DNA from: Thermoplasmatales archaeon
Lineage (GTDB): Archaea; Thermoplasmatota; Thermoplasmata; Thermoplasmatales; Thermoplasmataceae
Assembly: GCA_016806715.1 (NCBI GenBank)
Contig: CP060531.1
Coordinates: 977,966-1,041,965 of the forward strand
Reading direction: 5' to 3'
Length of the DNA: 64,000 nucleotides
The stretch's first letter is position 1. The number at the start of each line of letters is the position of its first letter. The translations under genes and the position numbers were made by a program. This document shows positions 17,342 through 27,024 of this stretch, one piece after another. Below the pieces are notes generated by a model. The model was not told the origin of the DNA, did no database searches, and saw only the letters and a list, made by a program, of their open reading frames with translations.

Positions 17342-20290
17342 TTATTTCTTCTTCTCGGGCGGCTTCTTTGAATCATCCTTCTTCCTGATTGCGGTTGACT
17401 TGCTACCTCTTGATGAGGATAGCCTGTAATAGACAAATCCGACAACAATTATGACCGCTATCACAGCACCGATTATTATGGGCGTTGTGTAAGGTGAAAT
17501 CTTGATGGATATTGTTGAACTATACTCACCTATAGATTGCATGAAGGACGGCTCACCGGAAGCGCTGCCAACTACGGTTATGCCAAGGGTCCCAGAGGAT
17601 CCTGGTTTCCAGGTCAGGCTGACGTTTAACGATGAACCCACAGTAAGGTTTGCGTTTGTAAACGTTTTAGAAGCCACTTGCGTGCCTCCAACCGTGATTG
17701 TCAGTGTAAAGTTTGTGGCTGTTACTGTACCGGCATTTGTAACGTTAACCCATATCGTGGATGATATTCCCTGCTGAGGCGTTGAAGGAAGATAGATGCT
17801 GTTGACCACTATTCTCGGGGAGTTGACTATCATTGCATACGATGAGTTTGAGGTTCCCGAGACATTTGCCGGGTTCTTGACCGTCAGAACAATATTTACA
17901 CTACTTACAGTTTCGAACTCAACGTTGAAAGTCTTCGAATAATTTGTGCCTGCAAGAACTTTATAGGTTGTGGAAGACGGACTCATCAGAACCCCGCTGG
18001 TACTTTCTATCTTCCAGGAGTAATTCAGCGTCAGGTTATTTGTGCTCAGATAGGTTGAATTATAGTAGGGATCATACGATGATGCAGCCGTCAGCGTAAT
18101 GTTCTGGCCGGCAACCGGCTGGCTTATTATCTGCCCTTTTTGGTTCATGATCGTTACAACTGCAACTGGAGGGGTGGTGTCGTTTACGGTGACGCTGAAT
18201 GTAGCAGATGCATTACCTGATACTGATGAAACATTGATGTATACGGTCTGGGGACCAACTGCAACAGATGGCTTCTGGAATACATAGCTGGAATTTGCAG
18301 CCAGGCTTACTGTTGTCGGGTAAGTCCAGTTATAGCTCAGTGGAACACTGTATGGCGATCCAGGCAAGCTGCTGTTTGAAATTGTTAGCTTTGAATAAAA
18401 GGCTGAGAATGTGACTGTCTGCGTCTGGTTTACGTAAATCGATATAGGCGAAGATGAAGCGGTGTTGTTGCTGATGGTTTTTCCATTTGATGTTATGTTA
18501 TAAACTATTGTTGGTGTGCTGTTAAATCCATACACGTAAAACGTATTATTCCCGGTCGCACCAGATCCGCTTGTGAAGTTTACGTAAACAGTGTTAAGCC
18601 CTTTATGGAAGGTGGTTGTGATATTTGATTTATCACTAAAAGAGACTGATTTCTGGTTAACCGCCCAGTTGAATACAGAGTTACTGTAATCATTTGTTCC
18701 GGTTACCGGGTTATAAAACCCTCTGGACAGATTAACATTCACTGGCACATTGTAGGGAACGGCGAATATTGTATTTGTCTGGGTTGAGTTCAGCAGGTTG
18801 TCGGCTAAGTTGCCATTTATCCTGAACTGAATAAGTGAATTTGTTAAAGTTGCATTCTTTACAGGCACAAGTGTCAGTGTGACATATCCGTTCGAGGCTT
18901 GGGCTGGTATTATTATTGGCGATGTCTTAAGCTTAACGCTGCTGGATGACGAAGTGTTAAGTGCAACACCCTGGTGATTGTATGAGATGTTATACTGGTA
19001 TCCAAGTGAACCATGAGTATACTGTGTTCCCATAGCATACACTTTCATCGAAAACGCGCTGTTGTAAATGGAGGTGCTGATCGGTGTCATGTTCGTATAT
19101 GTTGCATTAACTGTTGCGCTTATTCCATTTCTAGTTACGCTGGTTGGGGAAAATGTAGTCTTCCCGGTGAGGTTGTAATATACGCCGTTCACTAAGAAGC
19201 TATTTGCCGTATAGTTGACTACTGTTGAATTAATATATTTATCAACGTAACTGCCCGTTAGTTTGTCAATTGTCCATTGCCAGTAAAGCGATCCAACGGT
19301 GGAGTTTGCAAATTGCGGTATCGCGGTGGAATTCCCGATACGATAGGTTATGTTAAGGTGCAGAGTCTGGAGGTTTTCTGACAGGCTGTAATTGTAGTAG
19401 ACGGTGCTGCTATCTGGCTTGAGCATCACATTACCGAGATAGTACGAATCGCTTATCAGCTGGGACCCACTGTATTGTGATGAATTGTATCCGGCAGAAC
19501 TGACAATCAAAGTGTTATCAGTCCAGTCATGTGAATAGACGGTGAAACTGCTTCCAGGGAACTGGGTCGTGGTGTATGTGTTATCGGTTACATTTACAAT
19601 CGAAACGTAAACATTGCTGATCGTTGCTCCATTTGTGGAAGAAACAAATCCTGATACAGGTATTCCCGAGTTTATGTTCAAGCTAAGGATACTTCCAATG
19701 CCTGTTTCAAGGTATGTATAAGAAGCATCTTTGTAGCTGATTACAGCGTAGAACTCAGCCGGCAGTGATACATTTGTGCTATTGGAACCTGCAGTAACTG
19801 TAGCCGAATTGAACTGGAAGCCCTGAAGGCTCTTGAATATTATAGAAGCGCTTCCGGAACTGAGATTCTGAACGGTAACGTCGACCTTGTGTGTGGGGTC
19901 TACATTCAAGTTTAATGTATTCACTCCTTTTGCAGTGGTGCCGTTTAACGTGATATTGGTGAATGTCTGGTTAACGATCACAAATTTTCCACCTAGTGCA
20001 GAGTCTGTTAGATACTGCGCAGGGACTACCATGGTGTAATTGCCATAATATAGTGATGAAAACGTGACGGAAGATCCGGTTCCAGTTGACAAAACCTGCC
20101 CAGATGGGGTCTCCAGCATAACGATGGTGCTGCTGTTGGCCGGAGCTGGATACCCACCACCAACATAAACAACCTGTAAACTGAGCGAGCCTGTCTGCGG
20201 ACTGGACGCCCCGGCTGTTCCTACAGCTAGGAAAGCGCTTCCAATCATAGTCATTGCTATAAATACTGCTAATAGTTGAAACCTTTTCAA
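17342..20290 (-). CDS. Large exported, sequon-rich surface protein
   Basis: A 982-residue protein with an N-terminal signal peptide (KR, a hydrophobic core FQLLAVFIAMTMIGSAFLAV, then AGASS) and a single C-terminal transmembrane helix (TPIIIGAVIAVIIVVGFVYY) followed by a Lys-rich cytoplasmic tail, so nearly all of it faces outward. It is rich in Ser, Thr, Asn, Tyr and has dozens of N-x-S/T sequons. The region near 690-800 has the PKD-like pattern (TAASSYDPYYNST, YSWKI) and near 820-920 a CARDB-like domain (VNVTNAGTVTATNFTLTI). It is probably a main glycosylated surface or adhesion protein of a cell without a rigid wall. No catalytic domain is seen. Confidence 0.85.
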   Translation of the reverse strand: MKRFQLLAVFIAMTMIGSAFLAVGTAGASSPQTGSLSLQVVYVGGGYPAPANSSTIVMLETPSGQVLSTGTGSSVTFSSLYYGNYTMVVPAQYLTDSALGGKFVIVNQTFTNITLNGTTAKGVNTLNLNVDPTHKVDVTVQNLSSGSASIIFKSLQGFQFNSATVTAGSNSTNVSLPAEFYAVISYKDASYTYLETGIGSILSLNINSGIPVSGFVSSTNGATISNVYVSIVNVTDNTYTTTQFPGSSFTVYSHDWTDNTLIVSSAGYNSSQYSGSQLISDSYYLGNVMLKPDSSTVYYNYSLSENLQTLHLNITYRIGNSTAIPQFANSTVGSLYWQWTIDKLTGSYVDKYINSTVVNYTANSFLVNGVYYNLTGKTTFSPTSVTRNGISATVNATYTNMTPISTSIYNSAFSMKVYAMGTQYTHGSLGYQYNISYNHQGVALNTSSSSSVKLKTSPIIIPAQASNGYVTLTLVPVKNATLTNSLIQFRINGNLADNLLNSTQTNTIFAVPYNVPVNVNLSRGFYNPVTGTNDYSNSVFNWAVNQKSVSFSDKSNITTTFHKGLNTVYVNFTSGSGATGNNTFYVYGFNSTPTIVYNITSNGKTISNNTASSSPISIYVNQTQTVTFSAFYSKLTISNSSLPGSPYSVPLSYNWTYPTTVSLAANSSYVFQKPSVAVGPQTVYINVSSVSGNASATFSVTVNDTTPPVAVVTIMNQKGQIISQPVAGQNITLTAASSYDPYYNSTYLSTNNLTLNYSWKIESTSGVLMSPSSTTYKVLAGTNYSKTFNVEFETVSSVNIVLTVKNPANVSGTSNSSYAMIVNSPRIVVNSIYLPSTPQQGISSTIWVNVTNAGTVTATNFTLTITVGGTQVASKTFTNANLTVGSSLNVSLTWKPGSSGTLGITVVGSASGEPSFMQSIGEYSSTISIKISPYTTPIIIGAVIAVIIVVGFVYYRLSSSRGSKSTAIRKKDDSKKPPEKKK

Positions 20291-20406
20291 TCTGATCTTC
20301 CTCTCGTGTTAGGGGCTAAGGAAATCTTTTGATATAAATATTCGTGTCCGACAACGGACTCAAAACTTAGATTCCTGCTATGCTGCGCATCTGCTTTACT
20401 CATATA

Positions 20407-21450
20407 TTAATGCATCTTTTCCGCAGCCTGGATTCGGATCACTTTTTTTTCATAAAGGCTTGACTTCTTTACAATCTCATAGCTTGACAGCGCTACCTTG
20501 GGAAAATACAGGAATAGGTTGTTCAGCTGGTCAAGAAAATTTCCAAGGCGTTTGTGTGGATTATGGAAGGCCATTCTGACTATATTCTCCGGTGAAATCC
20601 TGTTAACTCCCTTCTGTACCGTATAAAGGAAATCCATTTCAGCATAAATGTCCGGGAGCGCGATCATGGAATTGTCGGTTCCTAGCATTAAATCGATTCC
20701 TTGGTCGATAAATTTCGAATAATCTGGCCTTTTTCCATAAAAATAGTTTGATCTTGGAGTTACCGCTACACCGATTCCAAGTCGTGAGATGCTCTCAAGG
20801 TCATCCTCGCTGGCTTCGAGGCAGTGAACGAGGAAATCCGGTTTTAGGGAGAGAATAAAGTCCATGTCCTCTCTTACGTTCTCGCTTGCGTGTATGGAGA
20901 ATATTTTGCCCAGCTTCTTTGCAGTTCTCGCCGAAAATGATAGCAAGTCATGATCTGCATCACTCTCAGCACTGATCCCAGTACCGTCTGATATGCTCAG
21001 CGCCAGTTCAACCTCTTCCCTGTTATGACCCCTGGATAGTATTATTGGAAACACTGATTCTGGTACGGATTCCCTTAACAATTTCACCCCAGTGCTTCCC
21101 GATTCCCTGAAATCTATAAACACAGGAGAGGAGATCAGTTTCATGTATTCCATTGCACGTCTCATGCCCCTCTTCACCAATTCACTGTTTGCGTTTGCGA
21201 GCTGCCTCTCCTTGAATCCCCCCGGCCCCACCACTGATGGCAGATCACCCGTGGGTTCAGTGGCTATGAAAGCGTCGCCTATGTGGGTATGTGCATTTAC
21301 AGGCACAGGCAGAATTGTGCCGGATGACCCTGAACCTACTTTTCCCTCCTCGAATATTATTTTATCCTTCTCACACAGGATAGTTCCATCACGAAACTCA
21401 CCGTCCCAGAAGACTCTGCCACTTGCATAGGGCATCTCATTAACTGTCAT
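20407..21450 (-). CDS. Amidohydrolase-superfamily protein
   Basis: A 347-residue metal-dependent hydrolase. The metal-ligand pattern of the adenosine/cytosine deaminase branch is visible: VNAHTHIGDA (near residue 52), SIHASE (near 190), VHCLEAS (near 213) and LGTDNSM (near 262). An N-terminal beta sandwich precedes the barrel. The substrate could be a purine-like or pterin-like base, and nothing in the sequence settles this. Its ATG overlaps the rtcB stop by 4 bp, so it is translated from the rtcB message. That hints at a nucleoside or RNA-modification role, but this is inference. Confidence 0.8.
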   Translation of the reverse strand: MTVNEMPYASGRVFWDGEFRDGTILCEKDKIIFEEGKVGSGSSGTILPVPVNAHTHIGDAFIATEPTGDLPSVVGPGGFKERQLANANSELVKRGMRRAMEYMKLISSPVFIDFRESGSTGVKLLRESVPESVFPIILSRGHNREEVELALSISDGTGISAESDADHDLLSFSARTAKKLGKIFSIHASENVREDMDFILSLKPDFLVHCLEASEDDLESISRLGIGVAVTPRSNYFYGKRPDYSKFIDQGIDLMLGTDNSMIALPDIYAEMDFLYTVQKGVNRISPENIVRMAFHNPHKRLGNFLDQLNNLFLYFPKVALSSYEIVKKSSLYEKKVIRIQAAEKMH

Positions 21451-22889
21451 CCCTTTACGACTCCTACCGGGACATTTTTAGCTACTCTTGTGGCAAGTCC
21501 AGCTCCCACGACAGCAGATATTACATCCTCTATATTCTTGTAACTTCCCGGTGCCTCCTCAATAAGCACCTTCCTGGAGGCAGACTTTACCAGCACACCC
21601 GCTTCCTTCAGCCTTCTTTCAACGTATGCGTCGTCAAAGTTCTTCAGGGATTTCTGCCTGCTCAGGAGTCTACCGGCACCATGGCATGATGATCCAAAAC
21701 TGGCATCCATTGATTTTTCAGCCCCGACCATTACGTATGAGGCACTGCCCATGTCACCGGGAACCAGGACGGGATGGCCGGTTTTCATGAATTTAGGTCC
21801 TGCAGCGGAATTCCCGGCAGGGAAAGCCCTTGTTGCACCCTTCCTATGCACCATCAGATTCATGATCTCACCGTTAACGTTGTGTCTTTCAACCTTGGCT
21901 ATGTTGTGTGCAAGACCATAAACCATCTTCATGGACAGTTCTTCCTCTGATCTTCCAAGAACCTTTGAGAATACTTCCCTGACCCTGCTCAGTATGATTT
22001 GCCGGTTCACGAAGGCAAAATTGGCCGCGCCTTTCATTGCTGATATGTACTCGCCGCCTATCCTGGAATTTATCTCGGCAGATATGAGCTGCCTGTCATT
22101 GGGAGAAGCGACCTTCCCGGGGATATCCTCGTTCAGCCGCTTCATGTAATCCGTTGCCACCTGATGGCCCAGCCCTCTTGAACCGGTATGCACCATCACA
22201 ACTATCTGGTCAGGCAGGCTTATCCCGAATGCAGATGCGATTTCCGGGTTGAAAATCCTTGAAACTTTCTGTACTTCCAGAAAGTGGTTCCCGGCGCCGA
22301 GTGTGCCGATCTGCTTCATTCCCCTGGCTTTTGCCTCCCTTGAAATATCCTCGGTGTTTACCCCGGACATTGTGCCATTTTCCTCAGTTGAATCGGAATC
22401 TTCCTTTGTAGCGTACCCATTGTCAAGTGCCCATCTGATCCCGGACTGCAGGATTTCATCCATGTCACCCGAAGTTACGGGAACCCTGGAATTTGATCCC
22501 ATGCCTGAAGGGACTGCATGGAAGAGGCCTTCCACAATATTGGATAACTTTCCCGAGATTTCGTCATATTTCAGGTCGACCTTCATCAGTGATACGCCGC
22601 AGTTTATGTCATACCCGACACCGCCAGGAGATACAACACCCCTCTCATAGTCAAAGGCGGCCACACCACCTATGGGGAAACCATAACCCAGGTGAATGTC
22701 CGGCATTGCAATTGATGCCTTCACTATGCCTGGCATGGATGCCACGTTAATGACCTGTTCCAGGGAAGGATCATTCTTCAGCGTTTCCATCATAACGTCC
22801 GTGGAATATATGATCCCTGGCACTCTCATGCCCTTCTCCCTGTTCACCGGTATCCTGAAGGTGAATTCATCCTGTTTTATCAGTTCCAA
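21447..22889 (-). CDS. rtcB: RNA-splicing ligase RtcB
   Basis: Joins RNA 2',3'-cyclic phosphate and 5'-OH ends, using GTP and Mn, and is required to finish archaeal tRNA splicing. The 480-residue protein shows MPDIHLGYGFPIGGV, SPGGVGYDINCGVSL (metal Cys), GTLGAGNHFLEVQ, HTGSRGLGHQV, and the guanylylated His in SCHGAGRLLSR. No intein interrupts it, unlike some archaeal rtcB genes. It is followed with a 4-bp overlap by an amidohydrolase. An archease gene is not nearby. Confidence 0.97.
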   Translation of the reverse strand: MELIKQDEFTFRIPVNREKGMRVPGIIYSTDVMMETLKNDPSLEQVINVASMPGIVKASIAMPDIHLGYGFPIGGVAAFDYERGVVSPGGVGYDINCGVSLMKVDLKYDEISGKLSNIVEGLFHAVPSGMGSNSRVPVTSGDMDEILQSGIRWALDNGYATKEDSDSTEENGTMSGVNTEDISREAKARGMKQIGTLGAGNHFLEVQKVSRIFNPEIASAFGISLPDQIVVMVHTGSRGLGHQVATDYMKRLNEDIPGKVASPNDRQLISAEINSRIGGEYISAMKGAANFAFVNRQIILSRVREVFSKVLGRSEEELSMKMVYGLAHNIAKVERHNVNGEIMNLMVHRKGATRAFPAGNSAAGPKFMKTGHPVLVPGDMGSASYVMVGAEKSMDASFGSSCHGAGRLLSRQKSLKNFDDAYVERRLKEAGVLVKSASRKVLIEEAPGSYKNIEDVISAVVGAGLATRVAKNVPVGVVKG

Positions 22890-22985
22890 AGCTTTCTCCT
22901 GGGTTCATGCACAATATGAAAATAATTATTTGCACAGCGGAGGTTCCTGAAAATATTTATTAATGGAAGCGGAATCAATTCTGCA

Positions 22986-23207
22986 ATGGCAAAGACTGTA
23001 AGCCTTTCTGATTATGATGAAAGAAGAAGATTCGAGATCAGGCTCCAGGTATCACTGAGATCCAATGCCATAAAGATCAAGGCGCAGTCAAAGCACCCGG
23101 AACGTTTTGACGAGTACATATTGCAGAGAGACCAGAAAATCAGGGAACTTATAGGATCGGAAGGGCAGCTTGAAATATTTGAGAACGGGATAAAAATATA
23201 TCCATGA
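22986..23207 (+). CDS. Small conserved-looking hypothetical protein
   Basis: A 73-residue charged protein (many Arg, Glu and Ile, no membrane segment) starting at an ATG 96 bp from the divergent rtcB gene. A TATA-like box (ATATTTATTAAT, about 22955-22966) lies about 25 bp upstream, so it is probably leaderless. The pattern suggests strand-helix-strand with a short C-terminal hairpin (GQLEIFENGIKIYP). It begins a run of four same-strand genes (to 24600). I do not recognise the family. Confidence 0.6.
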   Translation: MAKTVSLSDYDERRRFEIRLQVSLRSNAIKIKAQSKHPERFDEYILQRDQKIRELIGSEGQLEIFENGIKIYP

Positions 23208-23244
23208 TGCAATAATTTAATATTCCCTTCTAAACTGAAGGGAT

Positions 23245-23574
23245 ATGGTCAACGATGACCAATCAATATTTAGGGAAATAAGGAGAGATATCGAGAATCT
23301 AAGGAGGCATATATCCATTATAGAAAGTCTTCTTAAGGAACAGCCCCAGGGAATTATTCGCATATCCCAGGAAACGGGCATGCCCAGGCATAAAATACGT
23401 TACAGTTTGCGGATGCTGGAGAATGACAATATTATTCTCGCCTCAAAGGAAGGTGCGATTATCTCTCCGGAGTTCATAGGCAGCAAGGATCGGATTCTGG
23501 AAGAGTCTGACCGGGTGGTTGAGGAAATTAGCGACCTTAACCAGAGTTTGAGGAACATGCTATCCAGGAAGTAG
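23245..23574 (+). CDS. Winged-helix regulator-like protein
   Basis: A 109-residue protein. Residues 5-32 form an amphipathic, coiled-coil-like helix (FREIRRDIENLRRHISIIES). Residues 34-75 match a winged helix: IIRISQETGMPRHKIRYSLRMLENDNII is helix-turn-helix plus wing entry. The C-terminal helix (ILEESDRVVEEISDLNQSL) could dimerise. It probably binds DNA, or acts as a small archaeal-specific wHTH adaptor. It lies 37 bp after a hypothetical gene and 17 bp before a GNAT acetyltransferase gene, so co-transcription is likely. Confidence 0.7.
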   Translation: MVNDDQSIFREIRRDIENLRRHISIIESLLKEQPQGIIRISQETGMPRHKIRYSLRMLENDNIILASKEGAIISPEFIGSKDRILEESDRVVEEISDLNQSLRNMLSRK

Positions 23575-23591
23575 GCGGTCTGTGCTGGAAT

Positions 23592-24107
23592 ATGCTAAGG
23601 AAGAAGTCGCTGGATAATCTGGAATACGTAATAAGGGAAGCGCGAATTCCCGATGCAAAAGGCATTATAGAATGCATGCAGTCCGTAATGGACGAACGCA
23701 AGTATCTGGTCAGTGAATATTACCTTCTCACTGAGAGGGGGGAACAGGACAGGCTCAGGAATATAGAGGATCTCACGCTTGTACTGGATTATGGATCTGA
23801 AATAGTTGGCGTATTGACGCTCCAGAGAGGAATGTACAAAAAAAACAGGCACACCGCCTCGCTGGGCATCGCAATCAGGGATGGCCACAGATCCAGGGGA
23901 CACGGAACAAGGCTCATAGAGAATGCCATAGAATGGGCTCGTGAAAAGGATATAGAGAAAATAGGCCTTGAAGTATTTTCAACAAACGTAAAGGCCATAG
24001 ATGTCTACAAGAAGATTGGTTTTGTCGTTGAGGGAATCAGGGCGAAGCAGTTCAAGATCGACCAGGACTACGTGGATGACGTATTCATGGCATACTGGAT
24101 CGAATGA
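23592..24107 (+). CDS. GNAT-family N-acetyltransferase
   Basis: A 171-residue acetyl-CoA-dependent transferase. The acetyl-CoA pyrophosphate loop HRSRGHGTRLIENAIEWA (near residue 98-115) is the RxxGxG/A signature, preceded by the beta strand HTASLGIAIRD. It is followed by IGLEVFSTNVKAIDVYKKIGFVVEG, as in RimI/RimJ-type enzymes. The acceptor could be a protein N-terminus, lysine or small molecule. Its ATG lies 17 bp after the winged-helix gene. Confidence 0.9.
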   Translation: MLRKKSLDNLEYVIREARIPDAKGIIECMQSVMDERKYLVSEYYLLTERGEQDRLRNIEDLTLVLDYGSEIVGVLTLQRGMYKKNRHTASLGIAIRDGHRSRGHGTRLIENAIEWAREKDIEKIGLEVFSTNVKAIDVYKKIGFVVEGIRAKQFKIDQDYVDDVFMAYWIE

Positions 24108-24156
24108 AACGGTAAAACCAATAAAAGTATTTTAGCGAGATTTCATTTATGACGCT

Positions 24157-24600
24157 GTGCATGCATTCAGGTCAATAGTGGGGGTTCTTGCCCTGGCTCT
24201 TGGCATTTACCTAATAATTATCAATTCGCTGTTCATAGGCGCTGTTGCGCTTCTCTTCGGTGGATTCATGTCAGTTACCGGGTTCACGACGCCGTCAGGA
24301 AGGCAAATTTCCGGCAAAATCAACAGTCTTGTATATACGAACCTGAGAGAACGCGGCATAGATAGGATAAGGAAAGGAACATTTCACGTCAGCGAGGATG
24401 TTTTCATCGCATCAATAGACAAAATCAAGGATCTGTTCGGGAAACAGGCTGAAATGCCGGAGATCGGCTACGACTCGCTTTTCCTGCACTGCCAGTCTGA
24501 GGCTGAAGCCCAGAAAACCCTCTCTTTAATAGCATCTGCGGGACTGAATGCATCCGTTATACAGAACAAGAGGGACTGGCAGATCAAGGTCGAGTTCTGA
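24157..24600 (+). CDS. Hypothetical membrane-anchored protein
   Basis: A 147-residue protein with two N-terminal hydrophobic helices (about residues 5-22 and 25-42) and a soluble domain of about 100 residues containing CQSEAEAQKTLSLIASAG and ending in DWQIKVEF, which suggests a small ferredoxin-like or BON-like fold. Start is GTG at 24157, about 25 bp after a TATA-like stretch (AAAAGTATTTTA). No family is recognised. It lies between a GNAT gene and the ammonium transporter. Confidence 0.55.
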   Translation: MHAFRSIVGVLALALGIYLIIINSLFIGAVALLFGGFMSVTGFTTPSGRQISGKINSLVYTNLRERGIDRIRKGTFHVSEDVFIASIDKIKDLFGKQAEMPEIGYDSLFLHCQSEAEAQKTLSLIASAGLNASVIQNKRDWQIKVEF

Positions 24601-24666
24601 GAAAGAGGCGCCGATTGAATACTCGTTAACCCTTAAGCCTTACATGTACGGTACAACCTTTAGGAA

Positions 24667-26055
24667 TTGGAACAGTATTGTCGGTGCATCGGAGAATGGT
24701 TTTGTTTGAGTCCTGATCAGATCGTAGGTACTGTGCTTTCGGCTTATTTGCTGAACAATTTGTGGATAATACTTGCTGCACTGCTGGTTTTTCTAATGAC
24801 CATTGCTATCGGCTTTCTCGAGGTCGGAGAAGTTGGGAGCCGGTTTGAGTCCAGCTTCCTCAAAACCATAACCATAACAGCCACGGGACTGATTGTAATG
24901 GCTATTATTGGGTTTAACACAGCATTCGCCCCGACAATTTCAGGCATAATCGGGAACCCATTGTACCCGGCAGGATTGTTTCTAGGATCGTTCTCAAGTT
25001 ATCCTTCCAACCTGGAATCAGGGGTATGGTGGTCCATGACATCCAGCTGGTTTGGCACATATCTCACTACAGATGCTTACTACTTCTTTGAGGCAGCATG
25101 CGCTTCAGTAACTCTTGCACTTGTGGCAGTAATTCTACTGAACAAGGTTAAATTCAAGGCATTTTTCATCTATTCCATAGTTTACTTCATAATAATATGG
25201 AACCTGCCTGCTGCCTGGATATGGAACCCATCCGGATGGCTGTATGAACTTGGCATGAGGGATTTTGCCGGCGGCCTGGTTGTTCATGCCGCGGCAGGTG
25301 CTGCCGGTCTTGGCATTCTGTACCAGATATGGAGAGAGGAGAAACGCAGGGGACTGAAGACAAGCCCCAGGGTTGGAATCAAGGTAAGCGAGGGCTGGAT
25401 TACCCTGTCCATCCTTCTCCTGTGGGTAGGATGGTTTGGCTTCGATCCCGGAAGTGGACTCGCGTTCAATGGTGACGTTCCTGTAGTAGCCGTAACCACA
25501 TTTGTTGCGGCAGCAAGTGCTTTTATTTCCACAATGTTTTTCAAGTACATCGCAACAGGCAAGAACCCTGGAACGCTCTATGCAGTAAATGGAATATTAA
25601 TGGGGTTGATAATTATCACTCCCCTTGCCGGTTTCGTAAGCCCGGGCAGCGCCTTTATTCTTGGGATACTGGGTGGCCCTATTTTCCTGGCCGGCGATAA
25701 ATACTTATCCAGGGTGAAGTGGTTCACGGACCCAATCGGGCTGCTTCCTGAACATTTTGTAGGGGGGATATTCGGCGTAGCCATGATTGCTTTCTTCACC
25801 CAGAATTCTTACGCTGCCGCATCCGGAAATTCTTCTCTCCCTTCAGGGCTGCTGTTCGGCGGAGGTATGCACGCGGTCGGACAGCTTGGTCTTGAACTGC
25901 TCGGTGTCGCCGTGGTCCTGGTGGTTGTTTTCATAATCTCGTTCGTGACGATGTGGGTAATCAGCCTGGCGCTCAAGGGAATAACAACATCCGGTTCATC
26001 AGAGGAGATTGTTAGCGTTAATACCCCCGTCTATAGCGTGGCAAACTCTAAATGA
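24667..26055 (+). CDS. amt: Ammonium transporter (Amt/MEP/Rh family)
   Basis: A 462-residue channel with about eleven transmembrane helices. The twin-His pore is visible: DFAGGLVVHAAAGAAGL near residue 205 and PEHFVGGIFGVAMIAF near 360. The conserved segment WILLWVGWFGFDPGS is present in family form (LLLWVGWFGFDPGSGLAFN). The start is uncertain: TTG 24667 gives a 13-residue Cys-containing extension, while TTG 24706 starts just before the first helix (SPDQIVGTVLSAYLL) and may be correct. No PII (glnB/glnK) gene follows, which is unusual because amt is commonly paired with one. Confidence 0.93.
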   Translation: MEQYCRCIGEWFCLSPDQIVGTVLSAYLLNNLWIILAALLVFLMTIAIGFLEVGEVGSRFESSFLKTITITATGLIVMAIIGFNTAFAPTISGIIGNPLYPAGLFLGSFSSYPSNLESGVWWSMTSSWFGTYLTTDAYYFFEAACASVTLALVAVILLNKVKFKAFFIYSIVYFIIIWNLPAAWIWNPSGWLYELGMRDFAGGLVVHAAAGAAGLGILYQIWREEKRRGLKTSPRVGIKVSEGWITLSILLLWVGWFGFDPGSGLAFNGDVPVVAVTTFVAAASAFISTMFFKYIATGKNPGTLYAVNGILMGLIIITPLAGFVSPGSAFILGILGGPIFLAGDKYLSRVKWFTDPIGLLPEHFVGGIFGVAMIAFFTQNSYAAASGNSSLPSGLLFGGGMHAVGQLGLELLGVAVVLVVVFIISFVTMWVISLALKGITTSGSSEEIVSVNTPVYSVANSK

Positions 26056-26200
26056 ATGGGTATATACTCATTCCCTCGCCACTTTTTTTGTCCAGGGAAA
26101 TGTAATCATCGCCTTCTTCAAAATGTTCAACTTGGCATTTAACTTCTTCTGGAACAGGCTGGATCAGGGCACCTGGCAGGTCATGCCAGGTAAATGCTGA

Positions 26201-26833
26201 TCAGAGACCCTGCAGTATGCCTGGAAGCTCATCCGGATCTTTCAGCAGGAATTCTGGATGATACATTTCCAGGGTTGATTGATCGCCGTAACCCCAGGTC
26301 GCACCAATTGCAATCACTCCCGCTTCATGCGCAGCAATGACATCATACGGCTGGTCCCCCACGAATACTGCATCTCCAGGCAAGACCCCAAGCCTGGTCA
26401 GGGCTAACAGTACCGGTTCAGGATCTGGCTTCTGGTAACTGGTATCCTCCTGGCTGATATAGAATTCAAAAAACGGTCGTAAACCCGAGTTCGAAAGGAG
26501 CTCCTCTGCATCTGCCCTGTGGCTTGATGTCATAACAGCTAGCCTGTATGCGTTCCTCAGTCTTGCTATCAGCTCTCTTATGCCCGTATATGCTTTGACT
26601 GTACTGATTTCGCTTTTGAAATAATTCCTGGCATTATCATAGATTTTATCTCCCGTCTCCGGAAACCACTGTGAGAGCACCTTCTTGACCGGCATTCCAA
26701 CAAGCCCGGCATTTTCTTCGTCCGTAGTCTGCCGTCCGAGCACGGTCATGAAACCGTAGTCTCTTGCCTTCGAGGAAAGTGTTTCGCTATCCAGCAGTGT
26801 CCCGTCCATGTCAAAAATTATTGCTTTTATCAT
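26201..26833 (-). CDS. HAD-superfamily hydrolase (phosphoglycolate phosphatase-like)
   Basis: A 210-residue hydrolase with the nucleophile motif FDMDGTLLDSE at residues 7-17, a helical cap (residues about 18-80), the Ser/Thr motif VMTSSHRADAEELL near 105, the conserved Lys in SYQKPDPEPVLLAL near 140 and the acidic motif VFVGDQPYDVIAAHEAG near 165. The cap type fits phosphoglycolate phosphatase or beta-phosphoglucomutase subfamilies. The physiological substrate is not readable. It is a single gene between amt and the M48-like gene. Confidence 0.9.
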   Translation of the reverse strand: MIKAIIFDMDGTLLDSETLSSKARDYGFMTVLGRQTTDEENAGLVGMPVKKVLSQWFPETGDKIYDNARNYFKSEISTVKAYTGIRELIARLRNAYRLAVMTSSHRADAEELLSNSGLRPFFEFYISQEDTSYQKPDPEPVLLALTRLGVLPGDAVFVGDQPYDVIAAHEAGVIAIGATWGYGDQSTLEMYHPEFLLKDPDELPGILQGL

Positions 26834-27024
26834 CGGGCATTCTCAACTGGATTATTCCAGGTTAATTTATACTTTATCTGTAGCGGGAAGGCTCAAATCT
26901 CAACTGGAATTACCGTAAATGGCCTTGCGCCGGGAAATTCAAGGCAATCAATCCAGGGCCAGGATTATCATGTAATGTATATCTCTCCGGATTGCGAACG
27001 GGTCAACTGGATCTGAGCAGGCGA

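Noticed and set aside
26009-26200. 63-codon frame after amt
   Set aside because: It starts inside the amt coding region, has no domain, and has the composition of a shadow frame.
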